A DNA stretch of 64,000 bases from Cyclobacteriaceae bacterium (GCA_028281285.1 JANQKF010000018.1:46747-110746); one strand, 5' to 3'. Positions 1 through 7,786 are shown, counted from the first letter of the stretch. Notes: generated from the letters alone by a model not told the origin. Translations and numbers: made by a program.

Positions 1-1109
1 TGAGAATAGGAGGCAGAACCAACGAGAATTTCAGCTTAAGATGGCAGTTTAATGGTTACCTGGCCTATGGTTTTAAAGACAGGAGGTTCAAATATGGGTT
101 AGGTGCCATGTGGATTGCCAACCGAAAAAAATGGACTACACTTAATTTGAGTTATCGGAACGATATCGACCAACTTGGAATTCAGCCCGACCCAATCAAT
201 GGTTTTAATTCGGGAAGCGCTTTTGTGGCCCTGACTCAGCTTGGAAATCTTGTTCGGCCATTTGACTACGAACGGATACAATTCGATTATTTCACTCAGG
301 TTTCGAAGGCTTTTTCGCTAAACCTTACGCTTAGGAACCAGAAGTTCGATCCAAGATTTGAGTTCAGATACAGTGACACAAATGATATTGGAGCCACCGT
401 ACTTCGACAAAAATTTACCACCACAGAGGCCACTCTGAGACTCAAATATGCCAGGGATGAAACCTTTCTGATCAACGATAACACCAGACGCAGTTTGGGT
501 ACATTGAGATGGCCATCGCTCAGCGTAGCCTACACCCGAGGTTTTAAGGGTCCACTGAACGGCCAATTTGATTATCATCGGCTCGATTTTGGCATTTCCC
601 AACGATTGAAAATGGGACTTTGGGGTGTGTCATTTTATAACGTCACAGCCAGTCATAATTTCAATGACCTGCCATATCCATTACTCAGAGCGCACATAGG
701 TAATGAGCAAATTATATTTACGAATATTGCTTTCAGTCAAATGGAGTTCTTCGAATATTTAAGTGATAGCTATGCATCGTTGCGCTATCAGCATTTCTTC
801 GAAGGTTTCCTTTTAAATCGGATTCCTTTGTTAAAAAAATTGAAGTGGCGTCTGGTGGGAAGTGCCAATGTGCTTTTTGGAAGCGTGCGCCAAAGCAATA
901 TCGACCTGCAAATAACAGAAGACGAAATTGGCAACCCATTGCCTTTGTTTGATTCCCTGGATCCAAACAAGCCGTATTTAGAAGCCGGTTTGGGCGTTGA
1001 GAATATTTTTAAATTATTCCGTGTGGATTGGTTCCATCGATTGACTTATACCGATAAGCCGGGAGTTCGCAAGTCAAGCATCAAGGTTAGTTTCAACCTG
1101 TCGTTATAA
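1..1109 (+). CDS. DUF5686-family outer-membrane protein, C-terminal part
   Basis: The reading frame is open to the left edge (frame beginning at base 3), so this is the C-terminal part of a larger gene; the ATG at 108 is internal. About 369 residues are visible. The run GGRTNENFSLRWQFNGYLAYG followed by FKDRRFKYG is typical of the DUF5686 barrel of Bacteroidota proteins that carry an N-terminal carboxypeptidase-regulatory-like domain and are usually about 800 residues long. The rest is rich in alternating beta strands and aromatic residues, and it ends in an outer-membrane-style strand (KVSFNLSL). The N-terminal signal and regulatory domain lie outside the window. Function is unknown; a TonB-independent outer-membrane barrel is the family expectation. 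Family confidence is moderate to good. Confidence 0.72.
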   Translation, partial: RIGGRTNENFSLRWQFNGYLAYGFKDRRFKYGLGAMWIANRKKWTTLNLSYRNDIDQLGIQPDPINGFNSGSAFVALTQLGNLVRPFDYERIQFDYFTQVSKAFSLNLTLRNQKFDPRFEFRYSDTNDIGATVLRQKFTTTEATLRLKYARDETFLINDNTRRSLGTLRWPSLSVAYTRGFKGPLNGQFDYHRLDFGISQRLKMGLWGVSFYNVTASHNFNDLPYPLLRAHIGNEQIIFTNIAFSQMEFFEYLSDSYASLRYQHFFEGFLLNRIPLLKKLKWRLVGSANVLFGSVRQSNIDLQITEDEIGNPLPLFDSLDPNKPYLEAGLGVENIFKLFRVDWFHRLTYTDKPGVRKSSIKVSFNLSL

Positions 1110-1205
1110 TTGAAACACCTTGTTATTTCCTTTGTATATGCCTTTTTCTAGGAAATAAAGTTGCATATTTGCGTTCCGAATTTTTGGAATAGAACGAAAG
1201 AAAAT

Positions 1206-1227
1206 CCAGATGGTTTGTAGCATCTGG
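1206..1227 (+). promoter_or_regulatory. thrS leader hairpin, tRNA-Thr anticodon-arm mimic (candidate)
   Basis: A perfect 7-bp stem, CCAGATG (1206-1212) with CATCTGG (1221-1227), encloses the loop GTTTGTAG and ends 9 bases before the thrS ATG. The loop contains TTGTA, the same U33-UGU-A37 run as the anticodon loop of tRNA-Thr(TGT) at 16457-16529. In E. coli, ThrRS represses its own translation by binding an anticodon-like hairpin upstream of thrS. That this hairpin does the same is inference. Confidence 0.5.
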
Positions 1228-1236
1228 TTTTAAGCG

Positions 1237-3192
1237 ATGAGCGAAGCACAAATTAAAATTACCCTCCCCGATGGGGCAGTCAGAGAATACGCCCAGGGAA
1301 GCAGCGCAATGGACGTAGCGCTGAGTATCAGTGAAGGATTAGCAAGAAACGTACTGGCGGCAGAAGTTAATGGAGAGGTTTGGGATGCCAACCGGCCTAT
1401 CGCCACGGACGCCAACCTTAAGCTCCTCACTTGGAGAGATGAGGACGGTAAGTCTACCTTTTGGCATAGTTCGGCACATCTGATGGCCGAAGCATTGGAG
1501 TCATTATATCCGGGAATCAAATTCGGCATTGGTCCAGCTATTGAGCATGGCTACTATTACGATGTGGATTTTGGAGATCAGGAATTTGATTCTGCCCATC
1601 TCGAGAAGATTGAAGAAAAAATTCTTGAACTCGCACGTCAAAAGAATACCTATGAGCGCAAAGAAGTTTCGAAATCTGATGCGGTTGCCTATTTCGAAGA
1701 AAAGGGAGACGAATACAAGCTTGATCTTTTAAAAGATCTGGAGGACGGAACCATTACTTTTTACACCCAGGGGGAATTCACTGACTTATGTAGAGGCCCG
1801 CATATTCCTCATACCGGTATGGTCAAGGCAGTCAAGTTGCTGAATGTGGCTGGTGCTTATTGGAGAGGAGATGAGAACAGAAAGCAGTTGACCCGGATTT
1901 ATGGGATCACTTTTCCTAAACAAAAGGAGCTTACCGAGTATTTGCATATGCTCGAGGAGGCTAAGAAAAGAGATCATAGGAAGCTCGGAAAGGAATTGGA
2001 ATTGTTTACTTTTTCGGAAAAGGTAGGCATGGGGCTACCCCTTTGGTTACCGAAAGGGGCTAAGTTGAGAGAACGGTTGGAGGCCTTTATGCGAAAGGCT
2101 CAGGTAAGGGCCGGTTATGATCCTGTGGTGACTCCGCATATTGGTCACAAAGAACTCTATGTGACTTCGGGCCACTACGAGAAATATGGAGAAGATTCGT
2201 TTCAGCCAATCAACACTCCTCATGAGGGAGAAGAATTCCTGTTAAAACCAATGAACTGCCCTCACCATTGTGAGATATTCAAATCGAAGCCAAGATCATA
2301 TAAGGATCTACCGGTTCGATTGGCTGAATTTGGGACGGTTTATCGCTACGAGCAGAGTGGTGAATTGCATGGACTGACTCGAGTGAGAGGGTTTACACAG
2401 GATGATGCTCATATCTTCTGCAGTCAGGATCAGGTAAAGGACGAGTTCAAGAAGGTGATTGACTTGGTGTTATATGTATTTGAATCACTTGGTTTCGATG
2501 ATTTTACTGCACAAATCTCTTTGCGTGATCCGGAAAACCACGAGAAATATATTGGTCCTGATGAAGGTTGGGTAAAAGCGGAGAATGCTATTGTTGAGGC
2601 AGCTGCGGAAAAGAACTTGACTACAGTGACCGAACTAGGGGAAGCCGCATTCTATGGTCCCAAGTTAGACTTTATGGTTAAGGACGCATTAGGTAGAAAA
2701 TGGCAGTTGGGCACAATCCAGGTAGATTATAACCTTCCAGAGCGATTCCAACTGGAATATGTAGGCTCAGATAATCAGAAACATCGACCTGTGATGATCC
2801 ACCGAGCGCCATTTGGGTCTTTGGAGCGATTTGTTGCAGTATTAATAGAGCATTGTGCAGGTGACTTTCCATTATGGTTGACACCTGATCAGGTAGCCAT
2901 TCTGCCAATTTCTGAAAAGTACGCAGACTATGCTCAAGAGCTATATAAGCTATTGGAATCAGAAGATATCACTGGGTTTGTGGACAATAGGGATGAGAAG
3001 ATAGGCCGTAAGATTCGAGATGCTGAGGTGAAGAAAATTCCAATCATGCTTATCGTTGGAGAAAAGGAAAGAGATGCTCATGAAGTGGCAGTTAGGAGAC
3101 ATGGAACCGGTGATATTGGTACCATGAAAGTGGAAGACTTTGTGAAGTATTTCAATTCTGAAAAAGAAAAGTCATTAGGGGGTAAAGAATAA
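1237..3192 (+). CDS. thrS: Threonyl-tRNA synthetase
   Basis: Charges tRNA-Thr with threonine in the cytoplasm. At 651 residues it is full length for the bacterial enzyme. Domain order is TGS (about 1-62), editing domain (about 65-225) with H77-xxx-H81 and C185/H189 as in active editing sites, class II catalytic core (about 250-540) and anticodon-binding domain (about 545-640). The zinc ligands are visible: C341 in MNCPHH, H392 in DDAHIF and a His in [10 protein letters not shown], each shifted by 7 from the E. coli numbering. ATG 1237 gives a normal N-terminus. It heads the conserved order thrS-infC-rpmI-rplT, 95 bp before infC. A hairpin just upstream may mediate autoregulation. Confidence 0.98.
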   Translation: MSEAQIKITLPDGAVREYAQGSSAMDVALSISEGLARNVLAAEVNGEVWDANRPIATDANLKLLTWRDEDGKSTFWHSSAHLMAEALESLYPGIKFGIGPAIEHGYYYDVDFGDQEFDSAHLEKIEEKILELARQKNTYERKEVSKSDAVAYFEEKGDEYKLDLLKDLEDGTITFYTQGEFTDLCRGPHIPHTGMVKAVKLLNVAGAYWRGDENRKQLTRIYGITFPKQKELTEYLHMLEEAKKRDHRKLGKELELFTFSEKVGMGLPLWLPKGAKLRERLEAFMRKAQVRAGYDPVVTPHIGHKELYVTSGHYEKYGEDSFQPINTPHEGEEFLLKPMNCPHHCEIFKSKPRSYKDLPVRLAEFGTVYRYEQSGELHGLTRVRGFTQDDAHIFCSQDQVKDEFKKVIDLVLYVFESLGFDDFTAQISLRDPENHEKYIGPDEGWVKAENAIVEAAAEKNLTTVTELGEAAFYGPKLDFMVKDALGRKWQLGTIQVDYNLPERFQLEYVGSDNQKHRPVMIHRAPFGSLERFVAVLIEHCAGDFPLWLTPDQVAILPISEKYADYAQELYKLLESEDITGFVDNRDEKIGRKIRDAEVKKIPIMLIVGEKERDAHEVAVRRHGTGDIGTMKVEDFVKYFNSEKEKSLGGKE

Positions 3193-3217
3193 TTTGAGAT
3201 AGCTTAAAATCAAAGCA

Positions 3218-3247
3218 TTGAATATTTCAAAAATATCCCGATATTTG
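3218..3247 (+). promoter_or_regulatory. Possible promoter of infC
   Basis: TTG at 3218-3220 lies 19 bases before GATATTTG (3240-3247), one mismatch from the Bacteroidota -7 element TAnnTTTG. Transcription from here would give a leader of roughly 25 bases before infC and would make infC-rpmI-rplT partly independent of thrS. It is predicted only from pattern. Confidence 0.4.
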
Positions 3248-3266
3248 CAGTCATTTTTAACAAAAC

Positions 3267-3273
3267 AAGGAGG
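3267..3273 (+). promoter_or_regulatory. Strong Shine-Dalgarno sequence of infC
   Basis: AAGGAGG sits 5 bases before an in-frame ATC (3279) and 14 bases before the first ATG (3288). Most genes in this window (thrS, rpmI, rplT, rpsO, pnp) have A-rich leaders and no such element, so it stands out. Its spacing favours ATC as the start. Confidence 0.65.
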
Positions 3274-3278
3274 TTAAC

Positions 3279-3830
3279 ATCGCAAAAATGAGGAGGAGAC
3301 GGCCCTATCAAGGAAGGGTCGAGGAGCCATACAAAGTCAATGAGAAGATAACAGCACGAGAAGTTCGGGTTGTTGGTGAAAACGTACAAGTAGGCGTTTA
3401 TTCAATATCTCAGGCCTTAGACATTGCAAGAGAACAAGGGCTGGACTTGGTGGAGATTTCTCCCAAAGCGGATCCCCCTGTTTGTAAAGTAATTGACTAT
3501 TCGAAGTTCAAGTACGATCAGAAAAAGAAGCAGAAGGAAATTAAAGCCAAAGCTTCAAAGACGGTCATAAAAGAGATTCGATTTGGTCCGAATACCGATG
3601 ATCATGATTTCAACTTTAAGTTGAAGCATGCCATCAACTTTCTCCAGGATGGGGCAAAAGTGAAGGCTTATGTCCACTTCAGGGGAAGAACCATTGTGTA
3701 TAAAGAGAGAGGTGAGATTCTGTTGTTGAAATTTGCCCAGGCTCTTGAAGAATATGCGAAGGTGGAACAATTGCCTAAGTTGGAAGGAAAGAGAATGTTC
3801 TTGTTCCTTGCTCCAAAGGCCAAGAAGTAG
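3279..3830 (+). CDS. infC: Translation initiation factor IF-3
   Basis: Binds the 30S subunit and checks start-codon selection and subunit association. The N-terminal domain (about 10-80) includes the [20 protein letters not shown] core and [14 protein letters not shown] linker entry; the C-terminal domain (about 90-175) contains [15 protein letters not shown] place the start at ATC 3279 (183 residues) rather than ATG 3288 (180 residues). AAGGAGG lies 5 bases before the ATC and too far (14) from the ATG, and rare AUU/AUC-type starts are the known basis of IF-3 self-regulation in E. coli. The product identity is certain; the non-ATG start is an inference. It is followed 29 bp later by rpmI. Confidence 0.95.
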   Translation: MAKMRRRRPYQGRVEEPYKVNEKITAREVRVVGENVQVGVYSISQALDIAREQGLDLVEISPKADPPVCKVIDYSKFKYDQKKKQKEIKAKASKTVIKEIRFGPNTDDHDFNFKLKHAINFLQDGAKVKAYVHFRGRTIVYKERGEILLLKFAQALEEYAKVEQLPKLEGKRMFLFLAPKAKK

Positions 3831-3859
3831 AACTAGATTTAATTAATAAATAAACTAAA

Positions 3860-4054
3860 ATGCCGAAGGTAAAAACTAAATCTGGAGCAAAGAAGCGTTT
3901 CAAGCTTACCGGGACTGGCAAAATCAAGAGAAAGCATGCTTTCAAAAGCCACATCCTGACTAAGAAGGAAACGAAGCAAAAGAGAAATCTTACTCATATG
4001 ACTACAGTTCATAAGTCAGATGAGAAGAATATCAAATCTATGCTCAACATCTAA
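3860..4054 (+). CDS. rpmI: 50S ribosomal protein L35 (bL35)
   Basis: Small basic ribosomal protein of the large subunit, 64 residues, normal length. It begins [21 protein letters not shown], typical of bL35, with the conserved [16 protein letters not shown] region. The ATG at 3860 follows an A-rich leader without a Shine-Dalgarno sequence. It lies between infC and rplT in the classic order. Confidence 0.97.
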   Translation: MPKVKTKSGAKKRFKLTGTGKIKRKHAFKSHILTKKETKQKRNLTHMTTVHKSDEKNIKSMLNI

Positions 4055-4086
4055 GGATGTAAAAAAGGTTAAATGTTCACCAGATG

Positions 4087-4122
4087 TTTGGTACTAAGTC
4101 CTCAATATACTGAGGCGCCAAA
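4087..4122 (+). promoter_or_regulatory. Irregular stem before rplT, candidate L20 control element
   Basis: Between rpmI and rplT, TTTGG (4087-4091) can pair with CCAAA (4118-4122), and CCTCA (4100-4104) with TGAGG (4111-4115). An asymmetric internal loop (8 bases on the left including CTAAG, CG on the right) separates the two helices. L20 represses its own operon in E. coli and Bacillus by binding irregular stems that mimic 23S rRNA. The resemblance here is structural only and weakly supported. Confidence 0.3.
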
Positions 4123-4143
4123 AGTCAAAAAAATTAAGAAGTT

Positions 4144-4491
4144 ATGCCAAGATCAGTAAACGCAGTAGCGTCAAGAGCAAAAAGAAAAAGAGTACTCAAG
4201 TTAGCCAAGGGCTACTGGGGCAGAAGGAAAAATGTGTGGACGGTATCGAAGAATGCCGTAGAAAAGGGACTTACCTACGCCTACAGGGATAGAAAAGCCA
4301 AAAAGAGAGAGTTTAGAAAACTATGGATTCAGAGAATCAATGCCGGTGCAAGAGAGCACGGGATGTCTTATTCACAGTTCATGGGTAAGCTCGGACAATC
4401 GGGAATTGAATTGAATAGAAAAGTTCTGGCAGACCTTGCCATGAACCACCCTGAAGCGTTCAAAGCGGTGGTGGATAAGGTCAGCAAGTAA
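4144..4491 (+). CDS. rplT: 50S ribosomal protein L20 (bL20)
   Basis: Early-assembly large-subunit protein, 115 residues. The N-terminal basic extension ([20 protein letters not shown]) and the block [23 protein letters not shown] are diagnostic for bL20. It is the last gene of thrS-infC-rpmI-rplT and is followed by a strong terminator. The 89-bp gap after rpmI holds a possible L20 autoregulatory stem. Confidence 0.98.
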   Translation: MPRSVNAVASRAKRKRVLKLAKGYWGRRKNVWTVSKNAVEKGLTYAYRDRKAKKREFRKLWIQRINAGAREHGMSYSQFMGKLGQSGIELNRKVLADLAMNHPEAFKAVVDKVSK

Positions 4492-4513
4492 TAGATTTTA
4501 TCTTTGAAATAAG

Positions 4514-4542
4514 CCCCGACTGAGAAGTCGGGGTTTCTTTTT
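4514..4542 (+). terminator. Rho-independent terminator after rplT
   Basis: CCCCGACT (4514-4521) pairs with AGTCGGGG (4526-4533) around a GAGA tetraloop, followed by TTTCTTTTT. It ends the thrS-rplT operon. Confidence 0.9.
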
Positions 4543-4571
4543 GGAGAAACATAAACTAAATGAATTTAACA

Positions 4572-4604
4572 TTTGGTTTTTAAAGAGGTGAATTCCTATT
4601 TTTG
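4572..4604 (+). promoter_or_regulatory. Promoter of tRNA-Met
   Basis: TTTG (4572-4575), a 21-base spacer, then TATTTTTG (4597-4604). This is an exact match to the Bacteroidota TTTG/TAnnTTTG promoter and sits 12 bases before the mature tRNA 5' end. Confidence 0.75.
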
Positions 4605-4616
4605 CACCTCAATTTT

Positions 4617-4690
4617 GGCGAGGTAGCTCAGTTGGTTAGAGCGCAGGATTCATAACCCTGAGGTCACGGGTTCAACTCCCGTCCTCGCTA
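4617..4690 (+). tRNA. tRNA-Met (anticodon CAT)
   Basis: 74-nt cloverleaf. The acceptor stem is GGCGAGG/CCTCGCT (first pair G-U) with discriminator A4690; the D-arm is AGCTCAGTTGGTTAGAGC. The anticodon loop TTCATAA gives CAT, and the T-arm is CACGGGTTCAACTCCCGTC. The paired G1 argues against initiator tRNA, so it is elongator Met or possibly an Ile tRNA modified to lysidine. No CCA is encoded. Its last bases are duplicated at 5090-5131. Confidence 0.95.
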
Positions 4691-4726
4691 CTCCAAACCC
4701 TGACAGCAATGTCAGGGTTTTTTATA
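4685..4726 (+). repeat. 42-bp direct repeat, left copy (tRNA 3' end plus terminator)
   Basis: Bases 4685-4726 are identical to 5090-5131. The repeat covers the last six bases of tRNA-Met and the whole downstream terminator. The two copies bracket the GIY-YIG gene with an offset of 405 bp. Confidence 0.95.
4698..4723 (+). terminator. Terminator of tRNA-Met
   Basis: CCCTGACA (4698-4705), loop GCAA, TGTCAGGG (4710-4717), then six T. It stops the tRNA transcript only 11 bases before the GTG start of the GIY-YIG gene. Confidence 0.9.
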
Positions 4727-4733
4727 TTCGAAG

Positions 4734-5042
4734 GTGTTTTACGTCTACATTCTTCAGTCAGAGAATAATTTGACTTTCTATAAAGGTCAAACCAATGATT
4801 TGAGCAGTCGACTAAAAAGACATTATGGAGGTCATGAAGAATACACATCGAGATTCAGACCATGGAGGTTAGTTTGGTATGATGTAAAACCAACCAGGGC
4901 CGAGGCAATGAAGCTAGAAAGGAAGCTTAAGAACCTATCAAAAGACCGAATAATTAAATTCATACATGATTATCCTACCACAAGTATGATCAAGGGCCTT
5001 GACGTTCTTGATCTTTTAGATCAAAGTCGAGATGCCGACTAG
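4734..5042 (+). CDS. Single-domain GIY-YIG nuclease family protein
   Basis: 102 residues starting at GTG; no ATG is available and the family N-terminus FYVYILQS is complete. The GIY-YIG core is seen as VYI (4-6) and YKG (16-18), followed by R26 in LSSRLKRH and the catalytic-type Glu in KLERKLKNL. It belongs to the small YhbQ/UvrC-N-like single-domain proteins, which are frequent in Bacteroidota and whose role is unsettled. It lies just behind the tRNA-Met terminator with no room for its own promoter, and an exact copy of the tRNA tail plus terminator follows it. That arrangement suggests insertion at the tRNA end and expression by read-through. Family call is firm; a mobile nature is inference. 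Confidence 0.88.
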   Translation: MFYVYILQSENNLTFYKGQTNDLSSRLKRHYGGHEEYTSRFRPWRLVWYDVKPTRAEAMKLERKLKNLSKDRIIKFIHDYPTTSMIKGLDVLDLLDQSRDAD

Positions 5043-5068
5043 GCGTCAGCATTCAACTTCCGTTCCTG

Positions 5069-5088
5069 TCCTGACCAGAGCGTCAGGA
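5069..5088 (+). repeat. Hairpin next to degenerate T-arm copy
   Basis: TCCTGAC (5069-5075) and GTCAGGA (5082-5088) form a 7-bp stem. Just before it, 5052-5067 reads TTCAACTTCCGTTCCT, a near copy of the tRNA-Met T-arm at 4671-4685. The hairpin separates this T-arm remnant from the exact 42-bp repeat. Confidence 0.6.
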
Positions 5089-5089
5089 T

Positions 5090-5131
5090 TCGCTACTCCA
5101 AACCCTGACAGCAATGTCAGGGTTTTTTATA
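5090..5131 (+). repeat. 42-bp direct repeat, right copy
   Basis: Exact copy of 4685-4726: TCGCTA of the tRNA end, a short spacer, and the terminator hairpin (stems 5103-5110 and 5115-5122) with T-run. It probably serves as the terminator of the GIY-YIG gene and marks the right edge of the inserted 405-bp unit. Confidence 0.93.
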
Positions 5132-5234
5132 GCCAGATTTCAAAACCACATTTCTTTAAGCCGACTCATCCTTATTCACATACTTGTCGTTTAACCAAAT
5201 AATAGATATATTAAACAAGATTGATTTTTGACTT

Positions 5235-5630
5235 ATGGGGAAAAATAAATTCGTTGCTGAATTTGAGATTAACGCTTCTCAGAGAATGCTCTTCCCTTAC
5301 CTCAGTACTGCCAGTGGTTTAGCGCAATGGTTCGCGGATGATGTAAATATCAATGAAGACAAGGTCTACAGTTTTCATTGGGATGGTGAAGATCATAAAG
5401 CAATGAAGACTTCCCAAAAAACTAATCATCATGTTAAGTTTGAGTTCCTCCCGGAAACCGAAGAAGACGAAGACGATCCAGCATATATTGAATTAAGGTT
5501 AGAGGTCAATGAATTAACCCAAAGCGTGTTTATCCGTGTTACTGATTATTCCGACCTTGATGACCCTGAAGAGCAGCATGATCTTTGGGAAAACATTGTC
5601 TATTCCCTCAAAGAATTAATTGGGGGCTAA
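5235..5630 (+). CDS. START-like domain protein
   Basis: 131-residue acidic cytoplasmic protein. The opening FVAEFEINASQRMLFPYLSTASGLAQWFADDV has the helix-grip start seen in START/SRPBCC (AHSA1-like) proteins, where two strands lead into a helix with a Trp after 'GLAQW'. It matches the single-domain START-like family conserved in Bacteroidota. The C-terminal helix is HDLWENIVYSLKELIGG. Ligand and role are unknown. It precedes the LptF/G-type permease by 87 bp and may be cotranscribed with it. There is no signal peptide. Confidence 0.75.
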   Translation: MGKNKFVAEFEINASQRMLFPYLSTASGLAQWFADDVNINEDKVYSFHWDGEDHKAMKTSQKTNHHVKFEFLPETEEDEDDPAYIELRLEVNELTQSVFIRVTDYSDLDDPEEQHDLWENIVYSLKELIGG

Positions 5631-5717
5631 TTTCAGCTTGTTTAATAATCTTATTTTCTTTGCGTTATGAAGTCATAGGGCACGATGTTTGTTTGATCCA
5701 CGTGTCTTAAGTGAAGT

Positions 5718-7439
5718 ATGAAAAGAATTGATAAGTTGGTTTTTGGGTCCTTTATTGGGCCATTTGTATTGACCTTAATTGTTGTCGATTTTATTCTCCT
5801 ACTCGTCACGTTGCTTAAGTACTTCGATCAGATCATGGGCAAGGGCTTAAGCTTAAGTTTGTTTGCTGAGCTTATCGGATATTTCTCTATATCAAGTTCT
5901 CCTGATGCTTTTCCTTTGGCTGTACTGCTTAGCTCAATCATGACTTTTGGAAACCTGGGAGAGCATTCTGAGCTCACAGCGGTGAAAAGTTCGGGAATAT
6001 CCTTGGTGAGAGCCTTGGTACCAATCTTCATCTTCGTACTGATTCTGACTGGCTTTACCTATTACTCGAATACTCAATTGGTGCCTAAGACTAACCTCAA
6101 AACCTACAGCTTGCTTTGGGATATGAGGACCAAGAAGCCCGCATTGGATATTAAAGAAGGAGTATTCTACAGCGGTATTCCAGGGTATACAATCAAAGTC
6201 AATGAGAAAATCGGAGATGAGATATTAAAAGATATCATCATTTATGATCACGGTGACTCAAAGGCATCCGGAAATAAGGTGGTGATTATTGCTGACTCGG
6301 GGAGGATGTATTCTTTCATGAATCAGCGATACATGGCGCTCGAACTGTATGATGGTCGCTCTTATCGGGAAGAGATGGAAGAGAATTACCGAAGCAAAGT
6401 TCAAGGAGGCCAGTTCATCAGAGATTCTTTCAAAAGCAGCAGAATTGTATTTGACTTATCGTCATTTGATATGAATGACACTGACGAACGCCTATTTAGA
6501 AGAAGTCGACTCGTTCAAACACGTCAGGATCTGATTATCGGGGTGGATTCCATGGAAAGAGATCTGTTAGTTCAAAGAGAGCGTATATTCAGGGATGTGG
6601 CAAATACTTTCAAGCATCACTATCTGAGAAATGAAGATATCGTCCCCCTCGACTTGATTCGGGAAAAAGAGTATTACGACTCATTGAGGGCGTTGAGACA
6701 TAATGTGACTTATGAGACGACTCAAATGTTGGCGGCAAAGGATTCTTCAAGGGATACGTCAGATACACTTATTGCAGAGCGAGTCGTTGAATCTAGTCCG
6801 GAGGATGTATTAGTGGCCTCTCAACCCAGCCAAAAACCAACTTCTAAACCAAAGCGTACAGGGGATTTTACTATTGAAAACTTGAATAGAAGAGGGATGC
6901 CTACCGTTAACACCTCCAATCCGGAAAGGAACTGGGAACGATTTGATGGTCATTTTAGGCGTAATCGCAATATGACATCCGCCCTTGTTTATGCTCAGAA
7001 TAATGTAAGGGCTGCTCGAAATCAATTGAATACCCGAATTTCTACGTTACAGAGAATCAAGCGTGACCAAAACAAGTTCATTGTGACCAAAAATCAACAA
7101 ATGGCACGTTCGTTGGCTTGCCTGATTATGTTTTTGATTGGAGCACCAATCGGAGCCATTATCAAAAAAGGTGGTATTGGGCTGCCGGTAGTAGTTTCAA
7201 TTATCTTTTTCCTGGTGTATTACGTACTAAATACAGTTGGTGAGAAGTGGGGGAAAGAAAGTGTGATAGATCCGGCAGTGGCTGTTTGGCTCTCAAATGC
7301 TGTATTATTGCCATTCGGCCTTTTCTTTCTTTATAAGGCCAGAAATGATGCCCGTTTATTCGAAGCTGACTTCTATTTGGTATGGTTTGAAAAGCTCAAA
7401 AAGCTGTTCCGAAGGAAAAAGGTTTTACAGCCCGCTTGA
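5718..7439 (+). CDS. LptF/LptG-family (YjgP/YjgQ) permease
   Basis: Inner-membrane subunit expected to work with LptB in moving lipopolysaccharide to the cell surface. It has 573 residues, much longer than the roughly 360 of E. coli LptF/G. Three TM helices are near the N-terminus (about 12-35, 55-80, 98-118) and three near the C-terminus (about 465-485, 490-510, 520-545), with the jellyroll periplasmic part after about 120. The extra length is a charged, partly disordered insert at about 250-430 (KPTSKPKRTGDF and surrounding) between jellyroll and last TM block, a common Bacteroidota variant. Whether it acts as LptF or LptG cannot be told. Its neighbour rpsO has its own promoter. Confidence 0.88.
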   Translation: MKRIDKLVFGSFIGPFVLTLIVVDFILLLVTLLKYFDQIMGKGLSLSLFAELIGYFSISSSPDAFPLAVLLSSIMTFGNLGEHSELTAVKSSGISLVRALVPIFIFVLILTGFTYYSNTQLVPKTNLKTYSLLWDMRTKKPALDIKEGVFYSGIPGYTIKVNEKIGDEILKDIIIYDHGDSKASGNKVVIIADSGRMYSFMNQRYMALELYDGRSYREEMEENYRSKVQGGQFIRDSFKSSRIVFDLSSFDMNDTDERLFRRSRLVQTRQDLIIGVDSMERDLLVQRERIFRDVANTFKHHYLRNEDIVPLDLIREKEYYDSLRALRHNVTYETTQMLAAKDSSRDTSDTLIAERVVESSPEDVLVASQPSQKPTSKPKRTGDFTIENLNRRGMPTVNTSNPERNWERFDGHFRRNRNMTSALVYAQNNVRAARNQLNTRISTLQRIKRDQNKFIVTKNQQMARSLACLIMFLIGAPIGAIIKKGGIGLPVVVSIIFFLVYYVLNTVGEKWGKESVIDPAVAVWLSNAVLLPFGLFFLYKARNDARLFEADFYLVWFEKLKKLFRRKKVLQPA

Positions 7440-7471
7440 TTTGGTAATTGTTAACCAAAAAGCTACCTTTG
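7440..7471 (+). promoter_or_regulatory. Promoter of rpsO
   Basis: TTTG (7440-7443), 20-base spacer, TACCTTTG (7464-7471): a full match to the Bacteroidota promoter. It begins over the stop codon of the upstream permease gene and leaves a leader of about 30 bases before rpsO. Confidence 0.72.
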
Positions 7472-7509
7472 CGGCTGTTTTAAGAATAATTAGAAAATTT
7501 TAGCTAAGC

Positions 7510-7785
7510 ATGTATTTAACTAGTGAGAAGAAAGAGGAGCTGTTTGAAAATCATGGTCGGTTAAAGTCTAAAACAGATACGGGATCTCCCGAATCTCAAA
7601 TAGCACTTTTTACCTTCCGAATCAATCACCTGACTCAACACTTGAAATCAAACAAAAAGGACCATTCTTCAAGAAGAGGTCTGATGAAAATGGTAGGTAA
7701 AAGAAGAAGATTGCTCGACTACCTTTACAAAAATGATATCGAAAGATATAGAGCAATTATAGCGGAATTGAATTTACGTAAGTAA
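7510..7785 (+). CDS. rpsO: 30S ribosomal protein S15 (uS15)
   Basis: Small-subunit protein that binds the central domain of 16S rRNA; 91 residues, normal length. The signature [35 protein letters not shown] is present, along with the closing [20 protein letters not shown]. It lies 93 bp before pnp, the same pair order as in many bacteria. ATG 7510 is the only sensible start. Confidence 0.98.
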   Translation: MYLTSEKKEELFENHGRLKSKTDTGSPESQIALFTFRINHLTQHLKSNKKDHSSRRGLMKMVGKRRRLLDYLYKNDIERYRAIIAELNLRK

Positions 7786-7786
7786 T

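Noticed and set aside
3288..3290. ATG 3288 as the infC start
   Set aside because: It is 14 bases from the strong Shine-Dalgarno sequence, whereas the in-frame ATC at 3279 is at the usual 5-base spacing. It remains possible.
4617..4690. Initiator tRNA-fMet identity
   Set aside because: The first pair is G-U rather than the unpaired C1-A72 type, and the anticodon stem lacks the three consecutive G-C pairs of initiators.
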